This document shows positions 5,469 to 7,282 of a stretch of 7,282 nt of DNA, piece by piece. How positions within the stretch are numbered: the stretch's first letter is position 1; each line of letters opens with the position of its first letter. Source of the stretch: Nocardioides sp. (lineage in GTDB: Bacteria; Actinomycetota; Actinomycetes; Propionibacteriales; Nocardioidaceae); NCBI GenBank assembly GCA_023252065.1, contig JAHEXO010000098.1, forward strand, positions 1 through 7,282, given 5' to 3'. Below the pieces are notes generated by a model, which worked only from the letters and a program-made list of their open reading frames with translations, was not told the DNA's origin and searched no databases. Made by a program: the position numbers and the translations under genes.

Positions 5469-7282
5469 TCGTAGGCCTCTCCGGGGCCGGTCATCCGGAA
5501 GTCGAGATGCGCCGGCAGGGGAGCGCCCGGATGCAGTGCTTCCCAGACCTCACCGAGCACCGTGTCCCCCTCGGCCAGGTCCTCCACGACCAGCGACTCC
5601 ATGATGGCGGCGGCGGGTTCGTGCTCGCCCTGGGCCAGCCGCGCCCGGGCCTCCAGCAGCCGGGTCCGGCCGTGTGCGCGCAAGGTCGGATCCAGGTCGG
5701 CGATCACGGCCAGGCAGTCGTCCGGCCGTCCGGCGGCGAGCAGCCGCTCGAGGTGCTCCACGGCAAGGCCGCGGCAGTCCGGTCGGAGCTGCCTCGCCCG
5801 CGCGTAGAGGTCGCATGCGAGATCGTCGTCGGCCAGGAGCGCCAGCCCGCGCAGCGCCCACGGGCTCTCGCCGGCGCGCAGGCTCGCGTCGTACTGCTCG
5901 ACGGCACGACCCGTCTCTCCCCGCACGTGGGCGTTCACCGCGCGGGCCAGGTGCACCCACTCGGAGTCCGGCGCATCCTTCAGGACGGCGCGCCAGCGGT
6001 CGGAGACCGGAGGCACCGGCAGCCGGTGGGCCGACGTCGCGAGCGCCTCGGCGTCACTGTCGAGCAGGTGGCGCGCGGGGACGCTGTCGTCGTCGATCTG
6101 TGGGAACGGCAGTGCCCGCGGCGGTACGGCGTCCGGTCCTGCCCGGAGCCTGAGCTCGACGTGGCCCCAGCCCGACCCGGCGCTCAGCGGCTGAGCGATC
6201 GCAGCGTCGGCCACCTCGTCGAGCCAGCGCTCGTGGACAGCCTCGAGGTGGTCGGGGTCCACCGCCTCGTGCACGGCTGCCTGCGCGGCCTGGCACGCGT
6301 CGGTGTACCCGCCTGCCACGACTGCGGGGTCCAGGTCGACGCCGCCGAACGCTTCCGTCCACGACACGCTCGCCCCGCCGGCCAACCGGTCGTGCTCGAG
6401 CTGCGTCGGGCACCAGCCGGCCTGGATCTCGGCGTACCGCGCGCCGGGGCCGCAGAGCCACTCCTGCCACCGCGAGCCGGCCGGAGCGCTTCCCCACACG
6501 AACAGCTTCCGGCCGCGAAGCCCGCGGGTCGACGTCTGGGCGAAGCCGGCGCCGTCGGGCTCGACGGACACGATGTGCCGACCGTGCTGCCCGGTCAGGT
6601 CGTAGAAGTAGTCGGCCGGGAACGTCGAGGCCATGGTGTGGCTGACGTCGACGTCCGCGCGATCCGGGTGCGGTAGGACCACCCGGACCAGACGGCCGGA
6701 GTAGTCGGTGCGCCAGGCGGCATCCGCCGTGGTGAGCACACGGGTGCGCGGCGACTCGGGCACCGCGATGTTCGTCCAGTAGTAGAGCGGCTTCTCCTCC
6801 GGGTCCGGGTTGATCACCCGGGTCGAGGCGTACAGGCGGTCCGACGCAGGAGGCAGGGAGAGGTCCACCTGCAGCACCAGGTCTCGGGTCCGTTCCCACT
6901 CCCACAGCCGCAGCACGTCACCGGTCGGGCCGGCCACCACCGCCGCATGCACCGGGCGGCACGACAGCGTCGTGTGGCCGGTCGAGCCGAGGTTCCACTC
7001 GATGCCGCCAGCGAACCAGGCATCGGTCAGCCCGAAGTTCGCGAAGTACATCGTCGGGCTGCGGAACAGCAGCTCACGCTCGCGGGTCTTGTCGTACAAC
7101 GACCAGACCCGCCCACCGAGCGTCGGGAGCACGCTGGCGCGCAGCACCTCGTTCTCGAGCACGTACGCCGGGAGCTCGACCTCGTGCGTCGTCCGGTCGT
7201 AGTCCTCCTGGACCGGATAGGGGAGGGGACTCTCCAGCCTGCCGTAGACCATCCGCTCGAGCATGTCCGGCGGGCCGCCCGG
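5462..7282 (-). CDS. DUF5107 domain protein with TPR-like C-terminal region (N-terminus probably beyond right edge)
   Basis: At least 600 residues from the ATG at 7264, but the frame stays open to the window edge (six more codons, Pro/Gly-rich). Homologues I recall carry some tens of residues before the equivalent MVYGRLESPLPY segment, so the true start is likely outside. Numbered from that ATG, residues about 25-310 form the DUF5107 part, a probable mutarotase-like beta-sandwich: NEVLRASVLPTLGGRVWSLY (38-57), WFAGGIEWNLGSTGHTTLS (83-101), LWEWERTRDL (120-129), YYWTNIAVPE (161-170), PADYFYDL (216-223), YAEIQAG (277-283) and SWTEAFGGVD (301-310). Residues about 430-570 are Ala/Leu/Arg-rich helical repeats resembling TPRs (for example HLARAVNAHVRGETGRAVEQ, 438-457). 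No membrane segment is seen. Function is unknown; the fold and the neighbouring sugar importer suggest carbohydrate binding or processing, probably in the cytoplasm. It is convergent with the importer, so it is transcribed separately. Confidence 0.88.
   Translation of the reverse strand, partial: PGGPPDMLERMVYGRLESPLPYPVQEDYDRTTHEVELPAYVLENEVLRASVLPTLGGRVWSLYDKTRERELLFRSPTMYFANFGLTDAWFAGGIEWNLGSTGHTTLSCRPVHAAVVAGPTGDVLRLWEWERTRDLVLQVDLSLPPASDRLYASTRVINPDPEEKPLYYWTNIAVPESPRTRVLTTADAAWRTDYSGRLVRVVLPHPDRADVDVSHTMASTFPADYFYDLTGQHGRHIVSVEPDGAGFAQTSTRGLRGRKLFVWGSAPAGSRWQEWLCGPGARYAEIQAGWCPTQLEHDRLAGGASVSWTEAFGGVDLDPAVVAGGYTDACQAAQAAVHEAVDPDHLEAVHERWLDEVADAAIAQPLSAGSGWGHVELRLRAGPDAVPPRALPFPQIDDDSVPARHLLDSDAEALATSAHRLPVPPVSDRWRAVLKDAPDSEWVHLARAVNAHVRGETGRAVEQYDASLRAGESPWALRGLALLADDDLACDLYARARQLRPDCRGLAVEHLERLLAAGRPDDCLAVIADLDPTLRAHGRTRLLEARARLAQGEHEPAAAIMESLVVEDLAEGDTVLGEVWEALHPGAPLPAHLDFRMTGPGEAYDR

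Noticed and set aside
4889..6676. 595-residue plus-strand open frame crossing the permease 2 end and the DUF5107 gene
   Set aside because: It runs out of frame through permease 2 and antisense through DUF5107, both convincing genes; its translation is Arg/Gly/Pro-rich with no domain.

Overview
The window is GC-rich chromosomal DNA (about 70% G+C in the genes, strong G/C preference at third codon positions, some GTG and TTG starts). It reads as an actinobacterium; a Propionibacteriales/Nocardioides-like or Streptomyces-like lineage would fit, but I cannot place the genus. It holds one sugar-uptake and catabolism locus with seven protein genes, two of them cut by the window edges. No RNA genes, insertion sequences or CRISPR arrays were seen.

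Layout. Positions 1-263 (minus) are the N-terminus of a BadF/BcrA-type sugar kinase, probably an N-acetylglucosamine kinase. Positions 264-358 are an AT-rich (about 43% G+C) divergent control region. Rightward from it runs a tightly packed set: a MurR/RpiR-type regulator (359-1318), a SIS-domain phosphosugar protein of the UPF0309/COG4821 type (1315-2070), and then, after an 82-base gap, a lipoprotein sugar-binding protein (2153-3574) and two permeases (3571-4572 and 4569-5453). Regulator to SIS gene, binding protein to permease 1, and permease 1 to permease 2 are each joined by a 4-base start/stop overlap. Convergent to this operon, with 8 bases between the stops, lies a DUF5107 protein with a TPR-like C-terminus (5462 to beyond the right edge, minus).

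How it fits together. The binding protein and both permeases resemble, from memory of the family, the NgcE, NgcF and NgcG components of the Streptomyces N-acetylglucosamine/N,N'-diacetylchitobiose importer. No ATPase gene is present, as is usual for actinobacterial importers of this family that share an MsiK-type ATPase. Imported amino sugar would be phosphorylated by the BadF kinase. The resulting 6-phosphate is a plausible ligand for the SIS domain of the regulator and a plausible substrate for the separate SIS protein. No NagA, NagB or MurQ is visible, so the SIS protein and the DUF5107 protein are the least understood and most interesting parts.

Non-coding structure worth attention: a perfect 11-bp GC inverted repeat just after the binding-protein stop and near the permease start, a 9/10 direct repeat at 11-bp spacing over the kinase start codon, and a small inverted repeat containing both stop codons of the convergent genes.
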